DNA from: Mesonia oceanica
Lineage (GTDB): Bacteria > Bacteroidota > Bacteroidia > Flavobacteriales > Flavobacteriaceae
Direction of reading: 5' to 3'
Assembly: GCF_902499555.1 (NCBI RefSeq)
Contig: NZ_CABVMM010000015.1
Coordinates: 1 to 64,000 of the forward strand
Length of the DNA: 64,000 bases
Below are positions 62,361 to 64,000 of the stretch, piece by piece. The notes beneath the pieces were generated by a model. It did not search any database. It saw only the letters and a program-made list of their open reading frames with translations, and had not been told where the DNA came from. The position numbers were made by a program, and so were the translations under genes. Each line of letters starts with the position of its first letter. The stretch's first letter is position 1.

Positions 62361-63692
62361 ATGGAGTTATTTGAAGATTTTAAAATTAATAAGCAATTAC
62401 ACTATGCGATTGAAGATTTAGGTTTTAAAAAACCTACCCCTATACAGTCTAAATCTTTTCCGGTAATTATGAGTGGGAGAGATGTTGTGGGAATTGCTCA
62501 AACGGGAACGGGTAAAACCTTTGCGTATATGCTACCTATTTTACAAAATTTAAAGTTTTCAAAACAAAAACATCCTCGGGTATTAGTTATGGTCCCTACA
62601 CGGGAACTTGTTTTACAGGTAGAAGAAGAAATTGGCAAATTTGCTAAATACCTCAACCTACGAGTAGCTGCAGTTTATGGAGGCGTTAATATGAATACCC
62701 ATCACCTATTGGTGGCACAAGGTTGTGATATCGTAGTAGCAACTCCCGGACGATTGTATGACTTAACATTAAGTAGAGCACTTCGGTTAAAAGAAATTAA
62801 ACAACTGGTGATAGATGAAGTAGATGTGATGCTGGATCTCGGGTTTAGATTTCAGTTAACCAATATTTTAGAAATTTTACCGCCACAGCGTCAAAACATT
62901 ATGTTCTCGGCAACAATGACTGATGATGTAGACTTATTTATCCAAGATTTTTTCAAGTCTCCAGAGAATATTTCAGTGGCAGTGAGTGGTACACCTTTAG
63001 ATAATATAGATCAGGTTTGTTATTCAGTTCCTAATTTTTATACCAAAGTAAATTTACTTCAATACCTATTAAAAGATAAGCAGCAGTTTCAAAAAGTTTT
63101 AGTTTTTGTGCCGAATAAGAAAAGTGCCGATTTGGTATTTCAATTATTAGAAGAAAAGTTTAATCAGGATGTAGCTGTTATACATTCAAATAAAACTCAA
63201 AATTACCGTATTCGATCAATTGAAAGTTTTAATACGGGAGAAGTTCGTGTGTTAGTGACGAGTGATGTGATGTCTCGTGGGCTAGATTTAAATAAAATTA
63301 CTCATGTAATTAATTTTGATACTCCTTTATTTCCTGAAAATTATATGCACCGTATCGGTAGAACCGGTAGAGCAGAGGAACAGGGAAGTTCTATTTTACT
63401 TTATACTGAAAAAGAACAAGCTTACAAAGAAGCAATAGAGAAATTGATGGATTATAAAATCCCCAAATTAGCTTTACCAGAAGGGGTAGAAATTTCTAAA
63501 GAGCTTAGCCCCGAAGAAAAGCCAAAGCACAAAGAAAAAGATTTCACGAAACACAAAAAGACAGAAGAAGAAAGAGGAGCAGCATTTCATGAAAAGAAAG
63601 AGAAAAACCAAAAAGAAAATTTAGGAGGTTCTTATCGTCGCGAGATCAAAAAGAAATATAAAAAGCCTAAAACTAGAGGAAGTAAAAAATAA
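62361..63692 (+). CDS. DEAD-box-type RNA helicase (motif II DEVD)
   Basis: A 443-residue helicase: Q motif (about 23-30), Walker A AQTGTGKT at 46-53, motif II DEVD at 152-155 instead of DEAD, motif III SAT, and motif VI HRIGRTGRAE. A basic, low-complexity C-terminal tail (about 385-443, rich in Lys and Glu) is typical of RNA-binding extensions of RhlE/DbpA-like proteins. Probably involved in ribosome assembly or RNA turnover at low temperature; the specific target is unknown. Confidence 0.93.
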   Translation: MELFEDFKINKQLHYAIEDLGFKKPTPIQSKSFPVIMSGRDVVGIAQTGTGKTFAYMLPILQNLKFSKQKHPRVLVMVPTRELVLQVEEEIGKFAKYLNLRVAAVYGGVNMNTHHLLVAQGCDIVVATPGRLYDLTLSRALRLKEIKQLVIDEVDVMLDLGFRFQLTNILEILPPQRQNIMFSATMTDDVDLFIQDFFKSPENISVAVSGTPLDNIDQVCYSVPNFYTKVNLLQYLLKDKQQFQKVLVFVPNKKSADLVFQLLEEKFNQDVAVIHSNKTQNYRIRSIESFNTGEVRVLVTSDVMSRGLDLNKITHVINFDTPLFPENYMHRIGRTGRAEEQGSSILLYTEKEQAYKEAIEKLMDYKIPKLALPEGVEISKELSPEEKPKHKEKDFTKHKKTEEERGAAFHEKKEKNQKENLGGSYRREIKKKYKKPKTRGSKK

Positions 63693-63740
63693 GTCATCAT
63701 CAATTTTTAGTACCACATCTCAAGCGAAGCTTGACCATAA

Positions 63741-63771
63741 GATGAGGTACCAGATCAAGTTTGGGATGACG
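63741..63771. repeat. Intergenic repeat, type B (after the helicase)
   Basis: GATGAGGTACCAG, ATCAAGT, TTGGGATGACG: a degenerate copy of the type B unit seen in the his operon, preceded by CTCAAGCGAAGCTTGA. It shows that the repeat family is not limited to the his genes. Confidence 0.7.
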
Positions 63772-63846
63772 AAAATAATAGAAGTACGTTTGCTTCATTC
63801 TATGGAATCTCCGATTTTAATCATGATATTAAAAGAATAAGTTTTA

Positions 63847-63854
63847 TAACTTTG
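63847..63854 (+). promoter_or_regulatory. Candidate -7 element of the DUF2461 gene
   Basis: TAACTTTG, 15 bases before the ATG at 63870. No matching -33 TTG was found. Confidence 0.45.
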
Positions 63855-63869
63855 AAGAAAAGACTTTCC

Positions 63870-64000
63870 ATGAAATCTGTACCTCAAGAAGTATTAGCTT
63901 TTTTACGTCAACTTGAACAAAATAACGATCGCGATTGGTTTAATGACCATAAAGCTGAATTTAAAGCTTTAGAAAGTGAAATGAAAGATTTCTATAAAGA
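63870..64000 (+). CDS. DUF2461 family protein, N-terminal part (cut by window end)
   Basis: The first 43 codons are in the window: MKSVPQEVLAFLRQLEQ, then NNDRDWFNDHKAEFKAL. The NNDRDWFNDHK motif is the N-terminal hallmark of DUF2461. The rest lies beyond the right edge. Function unknown. Confidence 0.85.
   Translation, partial: MKSVPQEVLAFLRQLEQNNDRDWFNDHKAEFKALESEMKDFYK

Overview
The window looks like a chromosomal segment of a marine-type Flavobacteriaceae (Bacteroidota). The DNA is AT-rich. Gene starts are preceded by the Bacteroidota promoter pattern (TTG, 22-24 bases, TAnnTTTG) rather than by strong Shine-Dalgarno sites. It carries PorX (type IX secretion regulator), a fused LpxC-FabZ, a BatA-type protein, DUF2891, TIGR02757 and other families typical of this group. 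No phage, IS element, CRISPR array or tRNA was found, so most of the window is ordinary core genome.

Layout. 1-125: 3' end of a 5S rRNA with its terminator. 384-2831: Lon protease. 2964-8077: a minus-strand accessory block with a TTG-started membrane protein, two tandemly duplicated secreted knob/coiled-coil proteins with gene remnants left by the duplication, and four small exported or anchored proteins of unknown function. 8326-14488: a ComM/YifB ATPase, a DUF2891 lipoprotein, a repeat-filled gap, then the pxpABC 5-oxoprolinase genes overlapping an SGNH hydrolase. 14699-19159: a seven-gene minus-strand operon from panB to an RluA-type pseudouridine synthase. 19223-24458: a GlmU-like sugar nucleotidyltransferase, a large conserved unknown, an MBL hydrolase and an esterase. 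24458-32466: minus-strand genes for a BatA protein, a dihydroorotase-like protein without its metal-binding histidines, a histidine kinase, a polytopic membrane protein and a LolD-like ATPase. 32596-38416: MsrA, alanine dehydrogenase, a short lipoprotein, TsaE and PorX. 38452-45798: HD hydrolase, lpxD, lpxC-fabZ, lpxA, efp, a second lpxD-like gene, an NTF2-like protein and sucD, in one direction. 45907-52686: M16 peptidase lipoprotein, FabG, a VWA-type membrane protein and an SPFH protein. 52735-61694: complete histidine operon (hisG-D-C-B-H-A-F-IE) plus a thiamine pyrophosphokinase. 61759-62253: a decayed gene. 62361-63692: DEAD-box-type helicase. 63870-64000: start of a DUF2461 gene cut by the window edge.

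The strongest regulatory signal is upstream of hisG. A consensus promoter is followed almost at once by an 18-codon leader peptide with six histidines (four in a row), then alternative pairing segments and a perfect 12-bp terminator hairpin before hisG. This is a classical ribosome-mediated histidine attenuator. Nearly every gap inside the his operon also carries one or more short palindromic intergenic repeats. Other items worth a second look are the tandem duplication at 3442-5877, a LOV-like PAS domain lacking the photoactive cysteine, the metal-site-less dihydroorotase, a 51-codon lipoprotein overlapping the next gene by 80 bases, and the pseudogene after the his operon.
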